In this document: positions 1-11,067 of the stretch, in pieces
Layout of the letters: every line of letters starts with the position of its first letter
How positions within the stretch are numbered: position 1 is the first letter of the stretch
Source: Apostichopus japonicus
Lineage: Eukaryota > Echinodermata > Holothuroidea > Aspidochirotida > Stichopodidae
Direction of reading: 5' to 3'
Assembly (NCBI RefSeq): GCF_037975245.1
Contig: NC_092563.1
Location: 27,987,960 to 28,051,959, forward strand
Length of the DNA stretch: 64,000 nucleotides
Notes under the pieces: model-generated
Seen by the model: the letters and a program-made list of their open reading frames with translations, nothing else
Database searches by the model: none
What the model was told of the DNA's origin: nothing
Position numbers and translations under genes: made by a program

Positions 1-40
1 CTGTTAACATAAATATGAAACGATGTGTTTATGACACTCT

Positions 41-345
41 ATTGACTCTGTAGTGTACTGCATTGCACTGTATTGTATTACATTACACTATATATACTGT
101 ATTGCACTGCCCTGTAATGTTTTGCATTGCACTGTATTGTATTGCATTTCATTGTATTGTACTGTATTGCAATGCACTGCACTGTAATGTATTGCATTGC
201 AATACAGTATAATAGAGTATAATGTAATACAGTACAATATCATGCAATACAGTGCAATGCAATACATTACAATGCAAAATATTGCACTGCACAGTAATGT
301 ATTACATTACATTGTACTGTAATACATTACACTGTATTTTACTGC
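41..345. repeat. Degenerate CATTGCACTGTATTG-type satellite with inverted arms
   Basis: Low-complexity DNA built from short variants of TGCATTGCACTGTATTGTA. From about 60 to 190 the motif reads in one orientation. From about 190 to 290 its reverse complement dominates (AATACAGTGCAATGCAATAC), and the forward form returns near 300. The block can therefore fold into a long imperfect hairpin. It lies in the intron downstream of the coiled-coil gene exon at 385-606, about 40 bp from that exon's splice donor. Confidence 0.8.
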
Positions 346-384
346 ACTATGCAATGTATCACCATTAATACAATCATGATTCAC

Positions 385-606
385 CTCATCTGCCAGAGCA
401 GCACTGGTTACTTGAGCAGAGGACTTAGTATGCTCCAACTGATGCCTAAAGCCATCTTTCTCCTCTGCCAGACGTTTCTTTTCTTCTTCCATTCTATATA
501 AGTCATCTCGATACTTCTGTAAACTCTCTCTGCTCCGGAGTGACTCTCCTCTGGTTTGCTCTAGCTCTCCCTCCAAACTCTGGACTTTGTTATCCTTACG
601 CTGAAT
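385..606 (-). CDS. Coiled-coil gene exon 13 (last in window)
   Basis: 74 codons in phase 0, starting IQRKDNKVQSLEGELEQ and ending SAALADE. Acceptor is TTGCAACAG and donor GTGAAT. The sequence is a strongly charged coiled coil (KYRDDLYRMEEEKKRLAEEK). The transcript must continue left of the window because this exon ends in a donor and not a stop codon. Confidence 0.85.
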
Positions 607-1300
607 CTGTTGCAATGCAATGGTGTGGAACTGGTGGTAATGACATGCTCAAGGAAAAACTCAGCTGCTAACCCTTCAACACAGAAGCACTTCCCATCAG
701 ATTCAATCATTTCCGCACTCGTTCCAGTAAATGTAGGAATTATTCCGCAGAACTTATATATTATTTCTTTTCTCTAAATCTGTGCAATCAGCTGTTAATC
801 ATTTCAATGGAGACAAAAAAATTCTGTCCAAAGAGTTATAAGCAATTTAGTGTTTAGTAAATCACAGAATTTTTAAAAAGAATTATGATCTTCTGTGGCA
901 TGACGGACACAAAACTGACGAAGCATTTTATGCCCATGAAGTGTGAATGACAAGAAAGATTATACTGTAAACAAAGCTGCTGTTTGAAGCAACTGAAGTT
1001 AGAGACAGGAAAAAGGTAGCTACAGGCGGTAGTTGCTAGCAAAGTACAGAAGGGGAGAAACTAGCGAATAAAATCACGATACTGTAAACTACATCATGTC
1101 AACAACTATGACCAAGTATATTGACCAAGGAAATATGGCATGGAAAAGACACCATGAAAAATTAGCAGGTCTCTGATGAGAAAAGAAACTACTCTTTTTG
1201 AAGCATACACATAGTTAAATCTTAGTTTGCATGATAAGAATGCAGCCGAGGTGAAAGCAAGATCAGAAGGGTACATTATTATTAGACATGACTATCTCAC

Positions 1301-1384
1301 CTCCGTCTGGTAGTCATCCAGCCGTTCCTGTAGGCTTAATACTTCTCTTCTTAATTTCTGGTTGGCCTCATCTCTTCTGGTTAA
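1301..1384 (-). CDS. Coiled-coil gene exon 12
   Basis: 84 nt, 28 codons, phase 0 at both ends: LTRRDEANQKLRREVLSLQE and onward to DDYQTE. Acceptor CTTTCAG, donor GTGAGA. Four heptads in exactly one exon. Confidence 0.85.
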
Positions 1385-2306
1385 CTGAAAGAACCAAAAA
1401 AAGCATTTAATGAAGGAGATTTAAGCAATTAAGCATTTCTGAGGTCTTTTCAAGACAGAAAAAATGGACAAATGCATAGTACAAATGTGCCTTAAATCCG
1501 GTTAAGCAGGGCAGGATTGACTTTCAGGAGATGGAGAGGGAGGGGCATGGAACAGGCATATTATAGGCATTATATGGTACCTTACTGGCCATGAGAAAGC
1601 CAAGACAGGTCTTGTGGTTTTTTTAATGCATTTCTAATGGGAATTTCTAATAGGAATAAAATGCATTTCTAATGCAGGTGTGCAATTAATGTGTGTATAT
1701 AGAGTGTAAAAATTTCATTCATAACCTGTAATTAGACAAGTTATATGAAGAGGAAACAAAGAATAAAGATATTCAGTGAAATGCTTCTACTATGTTCATC
1801 CCCCCCCCCACCCCCAAAACTGTTTTTTGGACCTCCTATCTTGAAGACCCCCTAAATATCAGAATCCTGGGCACAGGCCCATCTGAACAAATAGAAAATC
1901 TGACCCCGCTCTTCACTAAGAATTGGAAATATTTGAGGAACTTTATCAAAAAAATGTCTTTCTAACTTTATCCTCCATACAAGGACAAAGTGAAATTAAA
2001 AGTCAGTGAGTATTAAAGAGGTGCGTATGATTGTTTTGTAACTTATGTTATCAAATTTCTAGAGCAAAAGATTCAATCGAATAAGCAGTGTTTTGGTTAG
2101 AATTGAAAAGATTTTCTCTGGCAAAATTTAAATGTAAACTTAGTACAACTATTCATTGACTAAATACTAATTTTAAAATATGTCCACATATTATACTTTC
2201 AGGTAACAGACATGTGGTATCTAATTGATATTCTATGAAAGAAAAAAAAAACTATTGGAGAATTTAAAGTTATTGTTTCATTGTTTAGTACATTCTTGGC
2301 ACTTAC

Positions 2307-2378
2307 TTCTTTCTTCAACAACTGGTTACTATCTTGAGAACTCTGGCTGGATTGAAGTTTTGACTGAAGCCTTCCAAC
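2307..2378 (-). CDS. Coiled-coil gene exon 11
   Basis: 72 nt, 24 codons, phase 0: VGRLQSKLQSSQSSQDSNQL then LKKE. Acceptor CCTTATCAG, donor GTAAGT. Gln/Ser-rich coiled coil. Confidence 0.82.
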
Positions 2379-2862
2379 CTGATAAGGATAGAAAAGAAAT
2401 GAATAAATGAAAGCAAAAAACAAAACAAAACAAAAACTTGCACAATGAATAAGAAAAACGGTTTATAGAAACAAAATATTTATACATCTGTGAGATCAAT
2501 GATGTTGTCAGTGATGAATGAACATCACAAGTGCTAATGGAGATGACAAAAAGTGTAATAAAGTGTGTCTGATGTGCTATAAGGAATGAAGTGTGAGACT
2601 ATACAAATAAAGTCAAGTTTCTTCATTGAAAGAGAAAAACACCTCCTACTACTGCAGGTTTATGAAGGTTTGTGAAATAGTTTCCTCTTTTTCTTGCAGG
2701 GAAACAAAGTTGCAGCTCTTCAGGAAATCTTAACCATATTTGCAGCAAATTGGTTAATAATGCACCTTAAAGTATGAGGCATTCCCCTGTCCTGTAAGAT
2801 CCAAACCTGTAATATTTAAGCCTGAATGGTATAAAATTGGATAAAATCAATGGTGTTTTTAC

Positions 2863-2946
2863 CTCCTCAATCATTCTTCTTCTATGATCTTGGCAGGCAT
2901 TCAACTCACTCTCTAGAGTAGCGACATGAGCCTCACGGTATGAGAG
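2863..2946 (-). CDS. Coiled-coil gene exon 10
   Basis: 84 nt, 28 codons, phase 0: LSYREAHVATLESELNACQD then HRRRMIEE. Acceptor CACCCATAG, donor GTAAAA. Confidence 0.82.
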
Positions 2947-4314
2947 CTATGGGTGAGTAGTGAAATGGTGCAAAATGAAAGTCAATAAGCCTACTCTAAA
3001 CAACAAGAAAGACTGCAATGAAATGAAAAACAACTATGAAAAACATCCCAAAGGATTACACTTGAAATTTAACCTGGAAGGATTAATCATAATTTAATGT
3101 CATCCAATGATTTAGTCAAAAGATGTTACCTTAATTTTTGAGAAAATAAGTTAAGCTCAATGATGACTTTATTGAGATGAAACGTGTATGGTTCAGGATA
3201 ACCATTTTTGATATTAGAGGTGAAAAGTTGTGGTATTCTACAAATGTAGTTGTACGTATTGCGTATGTGGTCATCAGGCATAGAAAACATGGATGACAGG
3301 ATTTGCAGAAGAAAAATGACCTCATTTTAAATTATATTATAATAAATTATAATATATTATAATAAATTATATATTACATGATGCTCTAACTGGATTTCAT
3401 CTGACAAAGCAAAATACTTTTAACACTGGTTTTTAAACATTGAGACCGATGCTACCATTAATTAACTGTGATGAAAGTTACGGATGGAGTTTAGAGTAAC
3501 AGAGTTATGACCCTCTCCCATATGGTAAAAGTACACAAATGTAAGACAATGGTTAGGACTAAGAACAATTACTAATTTACTAGGACAAGTCCTATGGTTA
3601 GTTGTGATGAGAAAGTTAACAGTGCAGGAAAGAGTGAAACAATGAAATATAAGTAAAGCTTTACTCCAGTGTAGAAAAGTATTACTCTCTATACCGTTTG
3701 CAGGGCATTACAAACATGGTTGTCAAAGCTCATCAATATAGCATTTACCTAGTTTTACTGTCAGTCTTAGCATTGAACATAGTTATTGATGAACTTGGAA
3801 CATTGGATGATATAGTCATTGACAGGGCAAATATATTAAGAACATTTTCTGGTTGCCGCTACAGGCATGTCATACTTCTTGGTTGTCCAAACAGCATATT
3901 TGGTTGTCCCAAAAAGTGAGGTAAAATAACAAATGATTACGGATGTGTACACTATAGGAGAAACATGAAGTTTTCGTAAATAGAACACCAGCTTTGGGCT
4001 GGTAAAACTCACCTTGGGTGGATCATCGGGCTACAACTATTTTTGTTTTATTCCAAACTTTCTTAAGTCACAGAGAGATAACAATTTATCATTTGACCTA
4101 TTTGAGTGTACTTCATTAAACAAGGCAAACCTGACTTTGATCTGATCAACTAATCGTCCTTCGGACCACCTGCAAAGCTTTTCCTTGGTTGTCCAAACAG
4201 ACGACGTGGATGATAGTTTTTTGTCCTAATTTTGTCCTGATTGACACATTTACAGGGGCTATAAAACTGAGGAAAGGAGCTGATAATTTGTAAGTCAAAG
4301 TCAAAAGCACTCAC

Positions 4315-4323
4315 TTCAGCCAT
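4315..4323 (-). CDS. Possible 9-nt microexon (MAE) of coiled-coil gene
   Basis: ATGGCTGAA flanked by CACATCTTCAG acceptor and GTGAGT donor. It would add M-A-E in frame between exons 8 and 10. The strong donor is the main reason to list it. A longer version using an upstream AG reads out of frame or unlike a coiled coil. Skipping it also keeps the frame open, so it may be alternative or spurious. Confidence 0.3.
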
Positions 4324-4728
4324 CTGAAGATGTGATGAATTGTCCAGGCTTGCTAGTCAGTTACAATTAATACAATGCAACTTCTTCAACTGATTAACCC
4401 TAAACATTCTCAACTGAATAATCTAGCTGAATTAACAACTTCTTGCTAAACATTGGCATCACAGGTTACAGATTTTACTGTCACTGTTTTAAATTGTACT
4501 TTCTAAAATGCTTAAACATGGTACTGAAATGTAGATATCACTGTTTCTCTTTACTTGTCTATCTCATTGTCACATGTTTATGTGTCACATGTCACATGTC
4601 TATCACATGTTGGAAAAGACTTCTCCTAACGCATGAGGCGAAAGCAATGACAGGTGACCAAATTATATATCACACACTCAGAGTAACAAATACAAACAAA
4701 GATTACCGAGCATAAGTTTGGTACTTAC

Positions 4729-4779
4729 GCCTTTCTGCTTTTCTTGAAGAAGTGAAATGGTTTGTAACTGGTTGGCTTT
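4729..4779 (-). CDS. Coiled-coil gene exon 8
   Basis: 51 nt, 17 codons, phase 0: KANQLQTISLLQEKQKG. Acceptor ATTATACAG, donor GTAAGT. Confidence 0.8.
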
Positions 4780-5225
4780 CTGTATAATGAATGTTTTAAA
4801 ATAAAATATAAAACACTGTGACCAGCCTGAACTAAAACTAAAAAAATCTTCAACTTTTCTGAAAAATGATATTGTATGAAGTATTATGCAAAGATTGGAA
4901 GTAGAAATGAAGATATCATCTGTCTTCTTATTGTTTTATGATCCCACATCTAATCAATAAACAATTGTCTAGTGAATTGTAAAGAGACAAATTCCATTTC
5001 AAAACAATTGTCTCTTCTACTAAATACACTGTACTAGTTAAAGGATAGTGCAAAAAGATACATAGCCTGATATTTTGGGCGACAGAAGCTTATAATTGAA
5101 TGAACAACAATCGTCATTTTAATAAATTTTACAAAGATCTCAAACAAACCTGAAATACAGGTGGGTTTGCTGTGTTGCTGAATAAAGTAAGTTTTTTCGT
5201 GTCACAAAGTTTCAGAGAAGCTTAC

Positions 5226-5309
5226 CTCTGATTCGCTGACACTGAGTTGTTCCTCCAGTTCCGTTACCAAGTCTTGTAATCGCTGAATTGTGTTGCTTTT
5301 ATCTTCAAT
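5226..5309 (-). CDS. Coiled-coil gene exon 7
   Basis: 84 nt, 28 codons, phase 0: IEDKSNTIQRLQDLVTELEE then QLSVSESE. Acceptor ATCCCATAG, donor GTAAGC. Clear heptad pattern. Confidence 0.85.
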
Positions 5310-5562
5310 CTATGGGATAAAAAAAATTGATTGTGATCTTAATGGGTGTTACAAAAATTTCTGAGTTTATTTAGGGTACTTATTTACACACCTTTTAATC
5401 CTGCTTCAATGCGATATAAACGACATTGAATATTTCCATGGATACCTGCAATCTCTGCTCGTCCTCCCAAACTTACATCATTAGTCAACTTTCATACTTT
5501 CTCCTCTCATCATACATGTATCTGATATTATTAATTTTCCTTTGGGTTTCATTAATCCTCAC

Positions 5563-5730
5563 CTCTCTCTTAGCACTGGAATGTTTTTGTTCAGTTTGTC
5601 TGAGATCGTTCTTTAGTTTCATGATGTTGATGTCCTTGTCGGTTTCATTCACCATCCTGACCTGTTCCTTGTCGTGTATTTGAGCAAGGTTGGATTGTGT
5701 TGAACCAAGAACGACATCTCTCTGGGCGAC
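5563..5730 (-). CDS. Coiled-coil gene exon 6
   Basis: 168 nt (two times 84), 56 codons, phase 0. It starts VAQRDVVLGSTQSNLAQIHD and ends QKHSSAKRE. Acceptor ATTTTTAG, donor GTGAGG. Confidence 0.85.
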
Positions 5731-5999
5731 CTAAAAATAAAACATATCAACGTTGGTCACTAAAACCCCGTTTCCAAACTCATTAGTATCTCTGACATAA
5801 CATTGAGAAAGGAGCTGTTTTTCTACAAAACGAAAAAAAAAAAAAATTCCCACCTCGGTAAACCTCACAAATGTGTTCCCTTAGCATTATGCTAGTTCTT
5901 ACCAGACAGTATCAAGCATGTTAAAAACCAACAACTTTTAGTCACTTTTATGAGCTACCTGACCCGTCTTGAAGAAACAGGATATCAATATTTGCATAC

Positions 6000-6203
6000 C
6001 TGACTAGCGGATCCTCTCTGGAACTGCTGAGATCTCTTCAAGTCTTCTTGCAGTTCGTTGATCATATCATCTCGATGTCTCAGTTCTGCTTTCAAATCTT
6101 CAATGTGATCCTTCATGAGGATCTCATGTGATTTAATGTCACTCCTTTCACTGGTAGGAAATTGCGATGGAGAAACTGTCCTCAAATCCAGAGTTGAGAG
6201 ATG
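6000..6203 (-). CDS. Coiled-coil gene exon 5
   Basis: 204 nt, 68 codons, phase 0. It starts HLSTLDLRTVSPSQFPTSER, contains a charged helix (DLKAELRHRDDMINELQEDL) and ends RGSASQ. Acceptor CTGGCACAG, donor GTATGC. Confidence 0.87.
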
Positions 6204-6949
6204 CTGTGCCAGAGATTAAAGTGAATTGCATTAATATGACCAGTCGATTACACGGGGAATCGACCCAAATAATGTAAGCTGTGGCATTCAAAGTAAATGG
6301 GAATTGAATGATCAACACTTACGATGATTTTGGATATCGCAGTATGACAAATCAAATGACAAATCCTTTCAAAGCAAAAGTATAACCGAGTCTTTTTAGC
6401 ATTTTTAGCCCAAGTCAAAGGATGCTATTAAACAAGAACAAGATTATTGTGCCCTAAGCAGGCCTCTAATCCAGCACAACTTTTTGAGCTGGCTAAGGTA
6501 CTGTAGGGGTGGATTAAATGGTGTAAACTCACAGTGACTTTCTGTTATAAATAATGAATAAGTTGAACTTTTAACCTGAGCAGCTTTCTTCTGATGAGAA
6601 CACTTGTTGATTTATTTCAACTAACTATAGGAACTCGGTGCAAATCTATGACCAGAAAGCCAGTTGGCTTTGTGATTCGTTGCCATATAATTTGCCTCAA
6701 AATTCCACATATCTGACTAATGGAGAATTAGTGAGTTAAATTTGTCCAAGAATGAAGTGAGAGCCAGAAAAGATAAAGGGATGTCCATCTCTAATTTGTA
6801 GCACCCCCTTGTGGGCATCAACCAATTAATTCACTGGTAAGGTTTTTTATAGTATAATATGTGTATGTCAAGATGTTTCAATATCTAGAAAGAACAGTCT
6901 TCCTAGGTGAAGTATAGACACATAGATGAATGAACAAGTGGACAGTTTT

Positions 6950-7290
6950 TGAGCAAGTTGACCTCCACCAATTTCAATAAGGTTCTTGTACTTACCAAGC
7001 TGGATCTACATACCAAGTATGAAGTGCAGCAAAGATATACTTTTTGAGTTATTGTGTTTACAAATTTTTCTCTGTTGACCCCAAATGACCATTGAACTTC
7101 ACAGAAAGAATAGAGTTCTTGTACTCAGTAAGACAGATCCACATATCAAGTATGAAGTTAATCCACCATGAACATATTGAGTTACAGTGTTTACAAGCAA
7201 GTGTCACACACTCGCCCCCTCACATACACGCCCACTCACACACACATGCCATCACCATCGTAAAGATTCCTTCTATTGCCGGCAAGGAAT
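6950..7290 (+). repeat. Interspersed repeat family R1, copy 1
   Basis: Two internal subrepeats carrying GTTCTTGTACT, then a GATC(C/T)ACATA(C/T)CAAGTATGAAGT segment, then GAGTTA(T/C)(T/A)GTGTTTACAA, with (T)TGACC between them and a 3' part ending GGCAAGGAATAAAAA. A diverged copy in the same orientation is at about 63346-63675. It lies in the intron between exons 4 and 5 of the coiled-coil gene. No coding capacity is seen. Confidence 0.7.
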
Positions 7291-7353
7291 AAAAACCCTG
7301 CTGGGCTAAAATATTAACAGTGCAGTGGTATAAGACAGCAGACAGCTACATAC

Positions 7354-7485
7354 CTGCCATGTTCCTGTAGCTTGGGACTGGAGTACTGCATTGATAAGAA
7401 TGTGTTGGTCATGCCTGAGGTCATTGCACTCTTCACCAAGCTCCTGGCTTTCCTCTTGCAACCTTTCATATTGATGTTGAATATC
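7354..7485 (-). CDS. Coiled-coil gene exon 4
   Basis: 132 nt, 44 codons, phase 0. It starts DIQHQYERLQEESQELGEEC and ends QATGTWQ. Acceptor GCTTGTCAG, donor GTATGT. Confidence 0.85.
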
Positions 7486-7592
7486 CTGACAAGCAAGCAA
7501 ACAAGCCAACGTTACAAACTGTATGGCTGTACAAACATATACATATATATCTATATTTAATTTTTAATAATAATAATCATAAATAAATATAT

Positions 7593-8310
7593 TTATGATA
7601 TATCTGTCATACCACATTTGCTACTTTACCAAGCTCCTATATATTTCCTATATATATTTTGTTGGTTTGTTGATCTTTAATAAGTTATTATATACCTATC
7701 GTACCACTTGCTACACATTCATGTTATATTTATGGCTTGGCCGGACTCTAAAAGTGGTAATTCTGTGTACATTGTCAGATTCAAAAGCTCCAGAGGTACA
7801 CTCTTTACAATCGAAACACATGCGTAATATGATCTCATTGTCAGTTATAGAAAGCTTATAATACCAATCCACACCAGTAGAATTATTGTGATTTAGTGGT
7901 ACAGATTTAGGTCTGTGACATGAAGGTCCAGGGTTGGATTCATACCTTTGCCTGATGATTCACAAGGGATGAAACCGGTAGTGAAGTGGAATTTCTCTGG
8001 TGTGTCCATCTTTAGTAATTTATTATCTGTCATACCACATGCTACACGTTCATTGTTCGATGCAGGTGGCAAAAGCCTACAGCGGAATGACCCTTCCTTA
8101 CTGGTTTCCAACTGCTGGACCTACAATCAGCGCCCATGACCTAGTTGGTTAGGGTGTCCGCATATGATGCAGAAGGCCCAGGGTTCGAATACTGGTGGAG
8201 GCTGGAAGTTTTTTCACTGTTCTGGATTTCCAACTCAACTATATATACATAAAGGAGCTTGGTGACGTCACACAATTTTATGCAGTATGACAGATATATC
8301 ACATATACAT
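7593..8310. mobile_element. Composite SINE-like element with inverted ends and tRNA-like head
   Basis: The left end (GATATATCTGTCATACCACA, then ACCAAGCTCCT) recurs inverted at the right end (8238-8310, reading AGGAGCTTGGT then GTATGACAGATATATC). ATCTGTCATACCACATGCTAC-like segments also occur near 7602, 7696 and 8027. At about 8127-8200 there is a tRNA-like head with A-box-like TAGTTGGTTAGG and B-box-like GGTTCGAATACT. A second, weaker B-box-like GGTTGGATTC is near 7931. It sits in an intron of the coiled-coil gene. I read it as nested or chimeric non-autonomous elements. Confidence 0.5.
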
Positions 8311-8452
8311 AGGTAAGGTTGTACCTATATTTGATGAACTATTGTCATCAAGTCGCAATTTTGGATCTGGTGAGAGGGGCTCTTGAGTTGTTTAATATTA
8401 GTAGCACACAAGAGCGATAAGGAGAGACCAGAGGAATGTTTTTTTTTTTTAC

Positions 8453-8536
8453 CTGGAGATTTCTGTCCAGCTTCTCTTTCTCTCTAAAGGTTGACCTCAA
8501 GGTTGTTTCTAATGAGTGAATTTTACTTTCAACATC
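8453..8536 (-). CDS. Coiled-coil gene exon 3
   Basis: 84 nt, 28 codons, phase 0: DVESKIHSLETTLRSTFREK then EKLDRNLQ. Acceptor CTTTCAG; the GTAAAAAA donor runs into a T/A homopolymer. Confidence 0.83.
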
Positions 8537-8706
8537 CTGAAAGACGAATAAAATGAAAGATTGCTAGGAAAGGAGGAGGGGGATAACTTGCTTTCAAAAT
8601 CTAATGAAACACAAAACTTTCTTCTCCATTTACTGTACCTAAACTGCGTTGCAAACACTTAGATAATCACAAAATGCTTTTCAATCTTTAAATATATGGC
8701 ACTTAC

Positions 8707-8856
8707 CTTTGAGTTTGAAGTGCTGAGATCAAGTCTACTCTGCAGAGTTGATACTCTTTCACTTGCTTCACTTTCTAGTTCTTCTACTGTTTTTATCAGC
8801 ACATTATTTTGTTGGCTAAGATCATGAATGTACGACTCTAGAATACGGATCTTCTT
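8707..8856 (-). CDS. Coiled-coil gene exon 2
   Basis: 150 nt, 50 codons, phase 0. It starts KKIRILESYIHDLSQQNNVL and continues KTVEELESEASERVSTLQSR to SNSK. Acceptor CTTTTTGTAG, donor GTAAGT. This is the most family-diagnostic segment and the best query for naming the gene. Confidence 0.87.
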
Positions 8857-9592
8857 CTACAAAAAGATGAAGAGAAATTTCAGAAAACATTTGTCAAATT
8901 CTTTGAAACATGTTTTTTTGTTTTTTATTAGAACTTAAAAGATTCCATGATAAGTAATACTTAAGGGAGAAACAAACTGAAAATGTACTTTGCAGTGGGT
9001 TGTAACTTTACACAATTCTGAGAAAGTCATATACTTACAGTACACCCCTAACTCAAAGGAAGATATCAGTGTGGTTACAACAGAATTCCTGCTCAAGTTA
9101 CTGAACATTTTAGTCAATTGATCCAGAACATTTTGTTTATCACAAAGTTAATGTAAGCTTAATTTTTTTTACTTGTAGTCTGGTATATATTATGTAACTG
9201 CTCCCTGGTACAATTTTGGCGGACTAATAGAGGCGACAATTTTTTTTAGGTACAGTTGCATACATGTAGCCTACATTTATGATGTATCCATTGCATTCTA
9301 AGTTTTCTCTTGCTAACAAAAAAGACCATTTGAGAGGAGGCAAGGGGTTCTGTACATACTTACATGTACATCAAAATTTGATTACAATTAAATACTAAGC
9401 CATTGGACTTTCAGTCAAAAGTATTGATCCCAATATTTCTGGTACCTTTCCACTTAACATGCATATACACTCAGGGATATATTTTACCTGCATTGCAAGA
9501 CATCAACAGAGGATACACATGAAAAACAACCACAGTTTTGTAGGTAGAGTATTGCATGATGATGGTTGCTATCCATACTGAGCATTTCAGAC

Positions 9593-10002
9593 TTAAAGGC
9601 ATTGAAGTCTCGCCCCAAACCGCATGCGGCCATCTGAAAAAGTTAACTTTCTGTTGCTTGCAGGTGACATTTTGTTCTTGTCGCTACAAAATGCAGACAG
9701 TAATGAAACGTAATCCTTAATTGTTATCTTTAGCTGGACCTGAGATGTCCATGGCTGTATCGTTTGTATACTGTGCTGTGGGTATTGACCGCAGCTGTAT
9801 GTATATACTGACTGTACACTAGTGTCTAATTACTGACGGTAGCCAGCTGTGTGTGTATTTTCTGGGATCGATGGTGGTGTTTAACCATAGTTGTTATGGA
9901 ACAGCTCCCTGGTTTAACACTTCTGTTACACCTCATTCGAAACTAGGTCAAATTACCGGCATTAGACGTTTCTTTTTGCGCGAGTCTTCACACCCTTTTT
10001 AG
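9593..10002 (+). mobile_element. MITE-like element, copy 1
   Basis: About 410 bp with imperfect terminal inverted repeats: TTAAAGGCATTGAAGTCTCG at the left, and the right end reverse-complements to AAAAGGGTGTGAAGACTCGC. It closely matches an inverted copy at 40831-41198. This copy carries about 34 extra bases (about 9880-9915) bounded by short GTTTAAC-like repeats. No transposase ORF, so non-autonomous. It lies in intron 1 of the coiled-coil gene. Confidence 0.75.
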
Positions 10003-10096
10003 CAGTGACGTTTGGAAAACTCAATGTGAAATGTTTAGTCTAACTTCTGTCATACATTATATAAATTATAAGTTTAAGTTATAAGTATGGATTTAC

Positions 10097-10612
10097 CTTT
10101 GCCACCTTTAATAGATCATCGCCTGGATTACTGTCCAGCTTTTTTAATTTTTCACTGTAAACATCACGAAAATCTTCCATCAAGCTAATGACACTATCGG
10201 TAACACTTCCAACTGAACTAGCAGTAGACATTCTTGATGTGCTTCGACTTGCATTTAGAATTTTTTGGCCAGAGGTAGACCTAATGTCAGTGTTACTTTT
10301 GTTGCTGCTGTTAACATACGACGCATGATGATGTTGAGAATGCCCTCCATAAATTTCACGGCCACTAAGATTAAGAAGGTCGCCGTTACTGCCAGTGGCA
10401 GAAATGCCCCTAGTGCTACTACTAGTAGTAGTTACACCATAGTTAACGCTAGGCCTAGTGCCACTGGAATTCCCATCATCAAGCATAGCACTAAAATTGT
10501 TAGGCTCTACAGCGCTTTTGCTTCGTTTATTCGTATCGCGATTGGTCCAGCTTGTTTCTCCATTCTCGTAATATGATGCTCGGCTGTACTTCGAATGTAT
10601 GTTTCGAGCCAT
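10097..10612 (-). CDS. Coiled-coil gene exon 1, contains start codon
   Basis: 516 nt, 172 codons from MARNIHSKYSRASYYENGET to DDLLKVAK, then donor GTAAATCC. Ser/Thr/Asn/Gly-rich low-complexity N terminus (for example TTTSSSTRGISATGSNG and SRSTSRMSTASSVGSVTDS), then the first helical segment near residue 141. The start is the first ATG downstream of CCAAT/YY1-like promoter motifs about 120-165 bp upstream. Confidence 0.85.
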
Positions 10613-10734
10613 TCTGTAGTCAATGTCAATCGTTTGAGCCTATAATTACAGTAATGCCAAACCTCGAATTGTGATCCGAAGGAAAACTCCTCAGTATTGT
10701 TTACAAATTGGTTAAAATAACAAGACCATGGGAG

Positions 10735-10780
10735 ACGCCATTTTGTACCAACGGACGCTAAATAAAGTTTTCTGATTGGC
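10735..10780 (-). promoter_or_regulatory. Candidate promoter of the coiled-coil gene (CCAAT box and YY1-like motif)
   Basis: On the minus strand GGCCAATCAGA (10771-10781) is a good NF-Y CCAAT box. About 35 bp further along, CAAAATGGCG (10736-10745) fits a YY1 core. YY1 sites of this kind usually sit at or just after transcription starts, giving a 5'UTR of roughly 120 nt before the ATG at 10612. Motif-based inference only. Confidence 0.45.
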
Positions 10781-10983
10781 CAAGAGAAAGAAAATTCCTC
10801 TGACATATGAGTGAGCTAGATTAATAGTTGAACGTTACAATTTAAACGAAAATTCTTGAAATAGAATATTTTCCAACATATATTAATCATATCCAAATTT
10901 AAAGAAAAAAAAATGCTAAAAATGATCATAACAGATATTGCTAATAGTATAAGATGTAATGTCCTCAAGAACGTCTCAAGCAA

Positions 10984-11056
10984 GCCTCGTTGGCGCAGTC
11001 GGCAGCGCGTCAGTCTCATAATCTGAAGGTCGTGAGTTCGAGCCTCACACGTGGCA
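10984..11056 (+). tRNA. tRNA-Met (anticodon CAT, elongator type)
   Basis: A 73-nt cloverleaf with no intron: acceptor 5' GCCTCGT, D arm TGGCGCAGTCGGCAGCGCG, anticodon loop with CAT in TCTCATAAT, T arm GTGAGTTCGAGCCTCAC, discriminator A. The A box (TGGCGCAGTCGG) and B box (GTTCGAGCC) are intact. The acceptor stem has one T-T mismatch at the fourth pair (GCCTCGT against ACGTGGC), which weakens the stem slightly. A TTTTT run follows 11 nt downstream. It closely resembles metazoan elongator tRNA-Met. Confidence 0.95.
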
Positions 11057-11067
11057 GGCATGCAGAA

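Larger units (their letters stand above)
385..10612 (-). other. Gene: long coiled-coil protein, 3' end beyond window (gene-level entry)
   Basis: Minus-strand gene assembled from twelve confident exons and one possible microexon, giving about 617 residues before the left edge. Residues 1-130 are Ser/Thr/Asn-rich and probably disordered. Near residue 141 comes a motif SLMEDFRDVYSEKLKKLD, followed by almost uninterrupted heptad-like Leu/Glu/Lys/Gln sequence. No enzyme motif, signal peptide or membrane segment is visible. Every junction I can assign falls between codons (phase 0), and several exons are exactly 84 nt, so exons could be added or skipped without frame change. I do not recognise the family with certainty. 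A large structural or cytoskeletal coiled coil (centrosome, axoneme or sperm type) is an inference from composition. PMFBP1 is one candidate, supported only by linkage to AP1G1 and GFOD. Confidence 0.85.

Noticed and set aside
3698-3919. Plus-strand ORF MQGITNMVVKAHQYS...
   Set aside because: Lies in an intron of the coiled-coil gene; no homology. The repeated TTGGTTGTCCAAACAG nearby suggests non-coding repeat sequence.
10507-10806. Minus-strand 99-codon ORF upstream of the coiled-coil gene start
   Set aside because: Overlaps the promoter motifs and the first exon in another frame; no homology.
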